A DNA stretch of 64,000 nucleotides from Ascochyta rabiei (taxonomy: Eukaryota > Ascomycota > Dothideomycetes > Pleosporales > Didymellaceae). This document shows, piece after piece, positions 46,145 through 56,900 of the stretch. Position 1 is the first letter of the stretch. Each line of letters begins with the position of its first letter. The stretch spans positions 1,319,911-1,383,910 of the forward strand of contig NC_082423.1 of NCBI RefSeq assembly GCF_004011695.2, given 5' to 3'. The position numbers were made by a program, and so were the translations under genes. The notes below the pieces were generated by a model. That model ran no database searches. It was not told the DNA's origin and was given only the letters and a program-made list of their open reading frames with translations.

Positions 46145-49100
46145 ATGACAGAGAGCAGCATTGCGGGCGAGTATTTTAAGCATTTGGTGGAGTACGCGTT
46201 GGCAGTGTGCAAAGAGTGCAGACACGGCGTTTTGCCCAGCCAGATTAAGAACCATGTGCAGCGCGCCCACCCCGCCAAGCAAAAGCAAGCTAAAGAAATA
46301 GCAGAAGATGTTGGCAACTGGGCCGGTTTGATCCAGTATGCCAGTGAGTTAGAAGTGCTAAGCCAGGTTATTAAGCCTATCTAGCAGTTGCCTGTGTACG
46401 AGGACGGATTGATGTGTCGATTAGCGCCTGACCATTGCCGCCAGATATTCTGGAGCGTAAGCGTGATAAAGAAGCATTGGCGAGTCGCCCACGAGTGGTC
46501 GCCAGCAGGGAAAGGTAGACGCCTAGAGCGGGAGCAGCAGGAGAAGATACAAGAGCGTATCCGCAAGTATTGCAAGACAGTGCATTGCTAGCGGCTGTTG
46601 GTCTAGGGCCAGGGCTCACAGTACTTCGAGGTCCACCAGCCCGGCAACGACGGCCCAGAGGCGGTGCCTATCGACGGCGACGCAGCGTGGGCGCAGGTGG
46701 GCGAGCAAATGGCTAAGGCGTGGGCCAACGTCGAGACGCAGACGCAAAACACCATCCAGGAGGGTAAGAGAGATGAGGTGAACCCGTGGTTGGAGCGGAC
46801 GCAGTAGTTGCCGTATTTGGTGGGCATGGAGCGACCTGAGCTGATGGCGTGCATCGCGGAACCTATGGCAGAGCCCGACCCTAGGCAGGAGCAGCAGGCC
46901 GAGCCCGTGGAGGCGGCGATGTGGGCGGCGATGGAGGGATTGGCGCGGTTCAGTCAAGCGTCCGTCATCCACCGGATTGGTGTGTTTGTGCGGCTGGAGG
47001 CGATCTAGACAGAGAAGCACTAGACGCGATTCCAGCCGTTGCAGCCGTACATGAACGAGAAGTCAATTAGCAACTACACGCGGCTGTGGCAGCAGATACT
47101 GATGTTTTTTGCATAAACGCAACAGGAGCACGCGTGGAAGAGTCCAGCGTATCGTTTTACCTGCCAGCAGCGAGAGGCATGGGAGGCGTTGGTTGAGGCG
47201 GCGGAGAGAAGCGTTGAAGGAGAGGAAGATGAGGAGAGGGAAGAGGAAGATGTAGAGGACGAAGACGAAGAAGACGAGACCATGGCAGACGTCAACGAAG
47301 CTATTGAGGAGATGGAGACAGACACAGCCGAGCCTACCACCAACGCCATCAGCAAGCCAGAGAGGTTGTCGCGCATCTAGCGGGCGTGTTTAGAGTTTTG
47401 CATCGCGTTAATAAGCCAGAAGATCACCTGCAGGGAGTACGACAGCGCGTTAGTGTGCGCGTTGGCCGTGTTAGGCGTTAAGGAGGACGGTTAGAAGGGC
47501 GCCGAGCAGTATCCGCCTGTTTTGTCAGCTGTTATTAAGGTAGCGCGGTTTATGGTTGTGCAGCAGGCGTTAGAGTTGTCAGGCCCGTTTGACAAGGACA
47601 AGTTTGACAGCGACAGCGCGTACAAGAGCGACGACAGCAGCAACCCGCCCTAGCGCTGGCGCAAAGGATGTTTACAGTTTGTGCAGGAGATAATAGACCG
47701 GTTTATAGTGCGCGGCAGCTACAGCCTAATGCAGTAGATGTTGGATTTGCAGACGTACGGTTTGAAGATCTATTACAACACCACGTCACGCGGCCACGTT
47801 AAGTAGGTTAGCTAGGACGAGTTGTTGTACAAGGGATTGCAGTTCAGCATAGCGCAGTTCTACGGCATAGTGCACGGGTTGGCGACAGAGAGTTGGCAAT
47901 TGTTAATAGACGAGTTGTTGTTTAGCAACAGCAAGGTTGCCGAACCTATCCCCAGTGTGCCGTAGGACCGTTTGCGCGACAACCCAACCGACGAGCGGCC
48001 TAGGTGGAATTTTTTGAAGGACCACCGCACGCGCATGCCTGTTGATGGAGAGGGGTGGTTGTTCCAGCGGGTGGGACAGGACGCCAGCATCTGGGACAGA
48101 TTCACGAAACAGGGAACCCGTTCAGGCATCAACAGACAGGAGGTGGAGCGGTACATAGATCACGTTGTTAAGTTCCGCAAGAAGATAGCAGTGTTAGTGC
48201 ATATTATGGAAGGACAGCCAGCAAGATGGCTGGAATTAGCCAGCATTCGACACAGCAACACCGCAAAGGGGGGACTTCGCAACATGGGCATTAAAGACGG
48301 CATGGTGTACATAGCAACGCGGTACCACAAAGGATACAACATTAGCAGCAATATTAAGATTATCCACCAGTATTTGCCGCGCGAGGTGGGCGAGCTGGTG
48401 GTGTATTACATGTGGCTGGTGTTGCTGTTCCAGCAGCAGTTGGAAGCGATGGTGTGGGAGAAGGAGGTGATATCATCACACATGTGGCCAGCTGATCCCA
48501 GCAGACAGAAGTGGACAAGCGACCGGTTTCGCGAAGCGTTGAAGCGCGAGAGCAGGATAGGGCTGGGGCAGGCGTTGACGATTGCCGCATACCGTGAGAT
48601 CGCCATTAGCATTAGCCAGCGTTTTTTGCGCGGATCCACGGCGTTCAGGACGGAGGAGGGGGACGACAACGAGGAATGGAATAAGGAGAACATGGCAGCG
48701 TTAGCTGCGGACGAGCAAGCTGGACACACAGCGCATGTTGCAGGGATGATATACGCGCGAGGCATTATAGAGCAGGCAGGGGCTGTTGCTAACAGAAGAC
48801 AACAGTTCCGCATGTCGAGCACAGATTGGCATTGATTTTTGGGATTTCAAGCAGACGTGCAGGACGGCGGAGAGTGCAAAAAGCGAAAGAGGGCGCCGTT
48901 TGAGAGCGAAGCGGACGAGGCGAGGATTGGTCGATAGGGCCGATTAAGGAAGATAGACACGACCGTGCGGTTGCAGCAGATGATGGGCAAGGCGGCCGAG
49001 TTTTAAGGGGTGCAGAAAGAGGCCGTTGACGCCATCGTGTCCGGTAAGAGCCCCGTGGTCGCCGTGATGCTGACTGGGGCGGGCAAGAGCATGTTGTTTA

Positions 49101-50818
49101 TGTTACTGGCGTGGGCAGAGCAGGGCGGTACGACGGTGGTCGTCGTGCCGTTGATCGCGTTGTGAGGAGACATGATGCGGCAATGCAGGAAGCTGGGAAT
49201 ATCGTGCGCTGAGTGGGACAGCTGCCGCCTGCCAGACGCAGCCGCAGTCGTGTTAGTAACGCCCGAGTCAGCGGTTAGGGAAGAGTTTGCGACATTTTTG
49301 AACCGGTTGCGAGCAACGCAGCAGTTGGACCGAATTGTAATTAACAAGTGTTATATTATGTTGAACTGCTGGTACAATTTCTGCAAGGAGATGCAGAAGT
49401 TGGGCAAGTTAGCAGCCGCCGAGACGCAGATGGTGATGTTGACAGCAACATTGCCGCCGAGCAAGGAGGATGAGTTGTTCCGGCGGATGTACGTTGAGCG
49501 AGATCAGGTCGATTTGTTCCGAGCCGAAACCGCAAGGACGAACGTAGCGTACCGCGTGATCAGGGTAGGCAAGGCAGCAAAGAAGAAGGAGGTGGAAGAA
49601 ATGGTGTTGGGCATGGTGCAGCAGAAGTTGCGCAAGTACAAGACAGGGAAAGTCGTAGTGTACAGCAATTTGGTGCTGAAGGTTAAGGAGCTGGTAAAGA
49701 AGTTAGGTTGTCACGTATATCATTACAAGGCCGTAGGCAAAGCAAGCATGTTAGAAGAATTTGCCGCGGGCAAGAAGCGGGTGATTGTAGCAACAAGCGC
49801 GTTAGGGATAGGCGTTGACATACCAGACATCTGGTGCATTATACACATTGATTGGCTGTTTACTATATTAGATTACGCACAGGAAAGCGGGCGCGCAGGA
49901 CGAGACGGGTTGCGCAGCGAGGCGGTCATGATCGTGCAGGAAGGCGAGCAGCGGGCAGCCGAGGACAAGCAGGCAGAGGTGGAGCAGCAGCTGGTGCGAG
50001 CGTACGTGGAAGGCATAGACAAGACAGCAACGTGCAGGCGGGTGGTGTTGGACGGGTATTTGGACAGGCGAGAGAAAGAGCAGGTGGTGTGCGAAGAGGG
50101 AGAGGAGAAGTGCGACGTGTGCAGAGGAGCAGACGGCGAGGAAGAAGACAAGGAGGAGATGGAGGAGGAGGAGATGGAGGAGGACGAGGGAGGCAGCAGC
50201 AACGTAGAGGATACGGACACGGTCGAGGCGGAGCAAGAGGAGGCACAGCGGGTGTTTGAGCAGCAGCAGCAAGCACGACGCGGCCCGCGACAGACGTTGA
50301 TACAGCAGCGGCAGCAAGAGTTCGCCGACGTGGAGTGGTTGCGCAGGCAGTTGGCGTGGTGGACGAAGCGGTGTGGGATATGCGAGGTGGCGGGCGACGG
50401 ACAGAGCGAGCACGACGTGCGGCGGTGTTAGAGGCCGGAGAGCCGGCAGGCGAAGGAGATAATCAAGGCAGTAGAGGAGAAGATACGGTTCGAGGAGTAT
50501 TCAGGTTGTTTTTGGTGTGGAGTACCGCAGGAGGTGTGCAACCGATAGGAAGATAACAGACGCGGACGGTATTAGAGAGCAGACGGAAGGGATTGTTAAT
50601 ACTGAGGGGTGTTAGTAGGAGGGTTGTTAGGGTTGGTGTACGGGGGCGGGGAGGGCGTGACAGAGCGGTGGATTGGCCGGTTAGTAGAGCAGGGCGTCGA
50701 TGCGAGTTCAATAGAGGGATTGGTTAGGCATTTAGGGCGCAAACAGGCGTTAGAGTGCGTTGAAAGCAATAGGTTGGTAGGGGAGTTTTGTTGGATCACG
50801 CGGTTAATAGCAGAGTAG
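46145..50818 (+). pseudogene. Telomere-linked RecQ helicase (TLH) pseudogene 1, RIP-inactivated
   Basis: A single reading frame of 1558 codons runs from the ATG to 50818 without any frameshift. It is broken by more than 20 stops, mostly TAG where relatives have Q or W, plus a TAA near 47114, a TGA near 48836 and a TGA at the R of IALRxD near 49163. The N-terminus has a DUF3505-like CKEC...H...H zinc motif and a second C..C..H..H section. A middle domain (about 48000-48800) holds PARWLEL, RYHKGYN and IHQYLPREVGELVVYY. A RecQ helicase core has LTGAGKSM (motif I, near 49070), NKCY at 49343 where DECH should be (D-to-N, E-to-K, H-to-Y, all RIP transitions), TATLPP (III) and QESGRAGRDG (VI). A C-terminal C..C..H..C zinc section follows. 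Normally TLH proteins are encoded next to telomeres. It points to the telomere like copy 2. Confidence 0.88.
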
Positions 50819-51600
50819 AGGAGGTAGCAGGCGTAGTGGTAGCCAATAAAAGAGTTTTTTGTTCATAATTTGTAGAAGCAGTGCAGCCGAGTTAGGTTCA
50901 GGCTAGGACGTAGGTTAAGAGCTGTAACCCGTAGCAGAGGGTAGAACGCAGGTACAAAGCCCCAGAAGCTAAGGAGGTTCACTGTTAGTAGTAGACAGTA
51001 GGGACCATATCATTAAGCTGTTGGGGAGGGTAAGAAGAGGAGTAGAAAGTAGAGGGTGAGTAGAGGGCCCGTAAGGTGTTATAGTGTGAAGTTGGGTTTA
51101 GGGCCGGACGTAAGTTAGGGTTAGGGTTATCCGTATTTGAGAAACGTAGACCGCAACCCATTAGATTTAAGAAAAGATTAAAAGATTAGCAACCCATTAG
51201 ATTTAAGAAAAGATTAAAAGATTAAAAGATTAAAAGATAAAGAAAAGTCAAGTTTAAGAAGTTTTAGAAGAGAGAAAGATAAGTAGAAGAAAGATAAGTA
51301 GAGTAAAGAGAATAAAAAAGAGAGTTAAAGTTAAGAGAGTAATAAAAGCGAGTAAGTAAGAGAAGGAAAAGTTGAAAAAAGATTGTTACAGGTACAAAGA
51401 AAAGAAAGAAAAGGCGAGGAAAGAAAGAAGAAAGAAGAAAGAAGAAAAGAAAATGTAAGTAGTTTAGTAGTTTAGTAGTTTAACAAAATTGTTAAAGAGA
51501 AGAAAGAAGAAGTAGAAGACAAAGTGTATAGAGCATAAAGAAAGTAGTAAAAAAAGAAAGAAAGTAGTAGAGAAGAAAGAAGAAGCTCCCAGTGATTATA
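50819..51600 (+). repeat. Post-helicase subtelomeric tail: G-rich then purine-rich, cytosine-poor
   Basis: After the helicase comes a G-rich section that includes GTAGAGGGCCCGTAAGGTGTT (51060-51080 region), a motif repeated behind copy 2, then two TTAGGG units at 51115-51126. From about 51230 to 51585 the plus strand is almost pure A/G/T (roughly ten C in 350 bp), with GATTAAAA and GAAAGAAGAAA runs. It is a shorter version of the terminal tract at 60323-63916, which supports duplication of a whole telomere-proximal module. Confidence 0.7.
51115..51126 (+). repeat. Interstitial telomeric repeat (2 units)
   Basis: TTAGGGTTAGGG followed by TTATCC lies between the first helicase pseudogene and its purine-rich tail, in the same orientation as the chromosome end. 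It is short, so chance is possible, but its position fits a former telomere-proximal junction. Confidence 0.5.
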
Positions 51601-51904
51601 CGAACAAAGACAGTGTATTTGTTCGCTTTGCCTATGTAAATTTTAGCGTGAGCACAGACACTCGACTGTATTTGTTCGCTTTTTCAGCGTGAATTTGTTC
51701 GCTGTTCCTGAAGTCAAATATTGCTGCAACGATTGCGGAACGTGTACAAAGTGCGTCCCAATTGTATGTTGAATTTCTAGAAGAATCGAGCATACAGTAC
51801 GTGAGTGGAATATAGTAGATGTTTCAATATTAATGTTTGCGATGTTGTAGGGCAGTATCGATAAGGTATGTAGCACAATGTTCAGAGTTAAGCGCAGGTA
51901 ACAT
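51601..51904. other. Spacer with repeated TTTGTTCGCT
   Basis: TTTGTTCGCT occurs three times within about 90 bp (near 51617, 51670 and 51695), and CGAACAAAG at 51600-51608 is a partial inverse copy. This may be the end of an inserted element or of the downstream helicase module. No gene. Confidence 0.45.
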
Positions 51905-53620
51905 CTACTCTACAGGATGGAACAATTTAAGCAAAGTTAGCTGACGCAACCGCAGAGCTGGCGTAGGACTCTTCGGCGAAGCATGACTTTGCTCTCTGGT
52001 GCTGTCGTCAACGCTGTTGTCAGTTTCGTCGTCTTCGCTGTCTTGAATCTCTTCCACCTCGTAGATGGTTGCTGGCGCCTCCGCCTCAATGCTCAGCGTT
52101 TTCTTCTCGTTGATGGGCCCGCCAGCAATTCCCTCTGGCCCTAACCAGTTCTTAAGTGCCTTGCTAGCTGCACAAATGTCTGGACACTCCTTCTTAAGTA
52201 GCTCAATCCAGACATGCAGCTGGCCTACACGGAGGGTGCGTTCTATCTAGCGATTTGCAATCTCGTCGTGTGGTATCAGGGTCAGAATGCCCCAGCCTAG
52301 CTCCTGACTAATGGAGTACCAGCGCATGGCTTAGCCTAACCGTCGTCTAAACACCTGCTTGTCCTTCTCAGTGGCGTTGGGACTAACTAACTCTACTAGC
52401 GCTGCAACTGCCTCTGTGCAGATCTGTCCCTTTCCGTATCAATTTCGCGTTCTGTCGTTGCTAGATACAAAGTCGTTATGCCAGATCTGCGCTATCTTAT
52501 TAGAGTATGCTTGACCTAGGAGAGCTGACGCCCATCGAGACTTGATATAGACAGCTGCTAGCTCTGCTTCGTAACGTGTGCACATGTTCCAGGCAAAGCA
52601 GAAATCCCTGTCAGCATCGTTGCGCACACTCAGCAGCTGCAAGCGCTTAGCTCCCGCACCGGTCCTGCTCTGGCTGCCAGCGAGCTCGCCGCCACCTCTG
52701 AAGGGTGAGCCACGTTCTCGCCAAGCCTGCAGGAACTGGGCAGCGTGGTACCGAGAGGACTGGTTTCCAAGCACGCGCGCTTTCTCTAGAAGGGTGCAGG
52801 CCGTGAGGTAGGGAGTTTGGGTGGAGCTGTAGAAGTCCGTGTCATCAGAGACCGGCTGCTTAATGATCCAGGCGACGACGGACTCGTCCTTTTGCACAAT
52901 AGAGGTGTAGGCAGCCTGCTCTGGAAGAGGAGCCTTGTCGCCAGGTGCTACCAGACCAAGGGCAAGCCGCTTCTTCGCACGCGAAGTGGCGAGTGTCCTG
53001 CTGCGTTTTTGCTCCGCACGGCGGTTGTTTTTGGAGATGGTAGTGATGTGCAGAGGGGAGTCTTTCAGCTGCTCATCCGGTTCGCTAGGCTGTGACAGCT
53101 GAGGGCTGGCTGGATGTGTCTTATTGGTGGTTGTTCGAGCGCGCTTTGGTGTAGGGGCCGGCGCAGATAGGTGTGGCCGCTTCTTTTGTTGCGGGGGTGG
53201 AGCGGAGGCCTGTTGTGAAGGGGAAGCAAAGGCTTCTGCGCAGACGGCGGCTCTTCCATCCCGTCCTCCGCAAGCGACTCGGCCGCGCAGACCAGACGAT
53301 CCCAGATATTGTCAGGCAGGACGTCGTCGGCGAGCGTCTCGCGCAGAAGCCAGATCGCTGACAAGACGGAGTGGGCAATGAAGACGGGCTTGCAGACGCT
53401 GGCATCGTCACAGGTGGGGATCAGCCATCCTGCGCTGTGCGGACCGAGCACCTGGATCACGCTGCGAGCGTGAGATGGTCGCTTGCAGAAGAAGAGCTTC
53501 TTGTAGTCCTCATTCGGCGGCTCGTACGCGTAGTTGCGAACGAAGTCAGCTTCGCTGGCCAGAGGAAAGCTCCGACGACCGCCATCAAACGCTCTGCGGC
53601 GCTGTCTAATGCTGCAACCA
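51905..53620 (-). pseudogene. Divergent partner gene of the TLH helicase, degenerate; unknown function
   Basis: On the minus strand about 570 codons can be read from near 53620 to a stop at 51905, with one frameshift near 53235 and stops at about 52439 (TGA), 52333 (TAA) and 52248 (TAG). All three stops are one C-to-T step from CGA, CAA or CAG. The N-terminal part (about 53570-53240) contains FVRNYAYEPPNEDYKKLFFC and DNIWDRLVCAAESLAED. The middle is proline-rich with basic clusters (QQKKRPH, KRAR) like nuclear localisation signals. The C-terminal part is helical (NMCTRYEAELAAVY) with an acidic tail (EEIQDSEDDETD). I do not recognise the family. It lies head to head with helicase copy 2, with about 300 bp between them, suggesting a shared promoter and joint mobility of the pair. 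Confidence 0.55.
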
Positions 53621-53915
53621 GTGCATTATCGATTGTGTACTGCGAATGAGGTTACGAGCGGAAGTTCGGACGAAGGTTGTGCGGAAAGGGGGTGGGTGTT
53701 GTTGAGGTTCTGACGCGGTCACACCGCAGACCGAAAGTCAGGCCGCGCACGGATGTACCACGACGCCCTCCAACCAGCGTTAGCGGAGCTGGGAGCGCAA
53801 TTAAACCAAAAGCAAGATCGATACACAGTCTGTCGATTAATATGCGGGGTAGCAAACACTAGGCCAACGGACGTGTTGCATAGCGCCCACTTGTGTCCCT
53901 TCTGCTCCTTACACT
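53621..53915. promoter_or_regulatory. Bidirectional promoter between partner gene and TLH copy 2
   Basis: About 300 bp of GC-rich DNA separate two divergent reading frames. A pyrimidine-rich leader (TGTGTCCCTTCTGCTCCTTA, 53892-53911) directly precedes the helicase ATG at 53916. No TATA box is obvious. Confidence 0.4.
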
Positions 53916-56900
53916 ATGGAACTATTTGCGCAGCTGTTTAAACACCGGCCTGAACTTCGAGTCGTAGTTTGTAAACCATGTGCCACTGCTATTCCACCAG
54001 CGCAGATCGTTACGCACCTCAAAGAGCGCCATCCCAAGGTCACAGTCGCTACGCGCAAGAGCCTGGCGGCAGCTGTACGCGCGCTACCAAACCTTGCGTG
54101 GAGTCTAGGAGACGTGCGTGTACCAAGGCCGGCTAAGGAGCCCGTCTTGGTCTGAAAAGCCGAGAAGACGGGCTGGTATGCTTGTCGGAGCGTTGTTGGT
54201 ATACCTGCATCTCGCTGCAGGGCATGCAGAAACATTGCAAGGATAAGCATGGCTGGGTGAACGAACAAAAGCGAGGGGGAGATATAAGGCAAAAGAGCAA
54301 GCACTCACGCAACCGAGTATGGCGAGACAGCCAATCCTGCCAGCGCTTGTTCAGAGCTGTTGGCTGGCCGGCGTATGTTGCAGTCGAGACGAGCGTTGGA
54401 GCTGCGACTCTAGCAGACATCTCCCAGAGAGTGAAGGCAGATCGCCAGCATCAGCGAGAAGAGCGTGAGGCAGCAGCAGCGCAGGATAAGATTAAAGAGG
54501 GCATCCGTTCGCAGGCTGATCCGTGGCTAGAGCTCACAGAATGGGTCCCGCACCTACAAGGTATCCCAAGGGCGGCACTTCTGCGCGCTAAACAGCTAGC
54601 TGGTGGGGAGGTAGACGCGCGTGGGAAGGAAGAAGTGGCGTTTGACGACACGGGCTTACGCGATGTTTGCAAAGCTATGGAGCGGCTGATACAAAAAGCG
54701 TTCGATAGCAGCCGAGCTGAGGTTGTCGGCAGACTCGCACTGGAGATTATCGAGCGACGTGAGGCGGGCGCAGAATCGAACGAGCGGCCCTTCTACGCTA
54801 GGCATCGAGTCGGTACGATCAAGAAGTACAGCCAGAAGCTGGTGAGCATCCTCTGCTACCTGTGGCGCACATATGACCAGGTCGAGCGGCCGCCATACAA
54901 ACTTACCAGCACGCAAGACGCCCTCTTGGTGTCACTCCAGCAAATAGCCCGCTCAGACAACGCTGCGAAGAAAGAGAAACTGGAAGAGCGATGCCTGCGC
55001 TTTTGGATCGCCTTGCTCAACCACAGCCTGACTGGCGACGAGCACGAGAGCGCACTGCTGAGCGGAGTGGCTGTCCTCGGCCTCAAGCCTGATCACCATG
55101 GCGGTGGGTGGGTTCCGGCGCACGAGTTCTCGCCAACGCTGTCTGCTTTAATCACTACCTCGAAAGCGCTCGTAGTGCATCATGCCCGCTGCCAGCGAGA
55201 TAAAGCGCTTCAGAAAGACCCTTGTACAGCACCTACTGCGTATGAGCTAGTTAAAGACATGTCTGAACGGTTTATGACGCTGTCCGACTTCAAAGGCACA
55301 CCCAGTCCTATGAATCGAATGCTCCGCTTGCGTACGCTAGCTAGAACACAGGCAAAGCGACGTAATACTCCCGGTATCGTGTCGTGGGATGGAGATCGGC
55401 TTCTCATTGACAAGCAGAGCTTTTCGCTAGCCGATCTCCGGTCGATGGTGAAGGGACTCTGCGAGACGGTGCGGTTGCAGCTATTCAAGGACGTCCTACT
55501 CTTGGATCTAGACGAAAGGGGTTGCGTGCGACCCGGGACCACCCCGCTTCCAGAGGTGTCCGTGGACAAACTCGTCGATCAGCCAGCCGAGCTGGCTACG
55601 GGCTGGAGCTTTCTGAAGCACCCCGACAACCAGCTAGATAGATGGCAAGACTGGCTTCTAGACCGGGTGTTGGACGAGGCTCCGCTAAGGGAGAGATTAT
55701 TCGTGGGATAGATAGCACACAACGGCCGGAACGGACGCTATGGCGCGATGACGCTGTAGCTAGGTACATGAAAGGAGTGCGTCGGTTTAAAGAAGGCCTC
55801 TTCACGCTTGTTCACATGTCTGGCGGCGGGCCTGGTCGCGGGACAGAGATTACCTCGATACAGTGCGAGAACAGTGCAGACGGGGTGGGGTATCGGGGGG
55901 TGTTTGTAGAGGGTGGCCTGGTATCCTTCACCACTACGTACCACAAGGGGTATAGCTTCAGCAAGCGTGTCAAGACGATCCACCGCTATGTTCCCGGGAG
56001 GTGGGTGAGCTGGTGGTGTACTTCCTTAGGCTCGGTCGACCGTTTATAGATGATCTCCAGATGCTGCACAATGGCGTTGCCCGCCCTACCGCTTTCATCT
56101 GGGAGCCAGAGCCGGAGGAGCAGTGGGGCGACGAGAGCGATAGCGAAGAGAGCGACGACGGAGACGAGTACGGCGAAGCCGACCGTGAGAAGGCACGATC
56201 CGCTAACCTAGACGGGTACTGGGGCACCGATCGCATACGCCGTGTCCTGCGCGAGCAGACCTTTCAGTACATGAACACCGCTCTCGGCACCCGCGCCTGG
56301 CGGCATGCCTACCCAGCCATCCACCGAGAGCTGGCAAGAGATGGACAAGCACGCGACTGGTTGGAAGTGCTCTACTGGAACAAAGCGCCGGCGAAGAGCA
56401 ACGCGCAAGCGTTGCAGTCCGGCCACAGCCTTAAAACAGAGGAGGGCAACTACGGCCGCTCCATGATGGAGTCTCCCTTTCAGACCATGGCTGAGCGGGA
56501 GGAGTTCTGGCGGGTGAGCATGGACTGGCATTGCGTGCTGGAGTTTGCATCTGCCTGGGAGGACGGCCGCATGCACCCCGGTGTTCGCGCGGAGATGGTA
56601 GCGCAGCAAGAGAAGCAGGCGCTCCAGCGCTGGTCGTCGCTCGCGATGGTGGACCTCAAGGCAGAGTTCAGGCGACTCGCTGGACGGCCGGACGCCGAGT
56701 ATCGTGGCAAGCAAGAAGAAAGCCTCAAGGCTGTGATGCAGCGACGGCTGCGCGTGCTAGTTGTTATGGCTACTGGCACCGGCAAGAGTATGCTGTTTAT
56801 GCTGCCCGCGTCTGTCTCGCCAGGCGGCGTCTCCGTGGTCGTGGCTCCGTTGAATGCCTTGCGAGACGATCTGCAAGATCGCTGCGACCAGCTCGGCATC

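Noticed and set aside
49868..50413. Long overlapping open frames on both strands of the helicase C-terminal linker
   Set aside because: They arise from the GC-rich acidic/glutamine repeats of the real frame. Leu- or Ser-runs are typical antisense artefacts.
46145..50818. Possible reassignment or readthrough of TAG, since nearly all in-frame stops of TLH copy 1 are TAG
   Set aside because: The island genes use normal codons and TAG as a real stop. The TAGs sit at former CAG/TGG sites and accompany D-to-N, E-to-K and H-to-Y changes in the active site, so RIP explains them.
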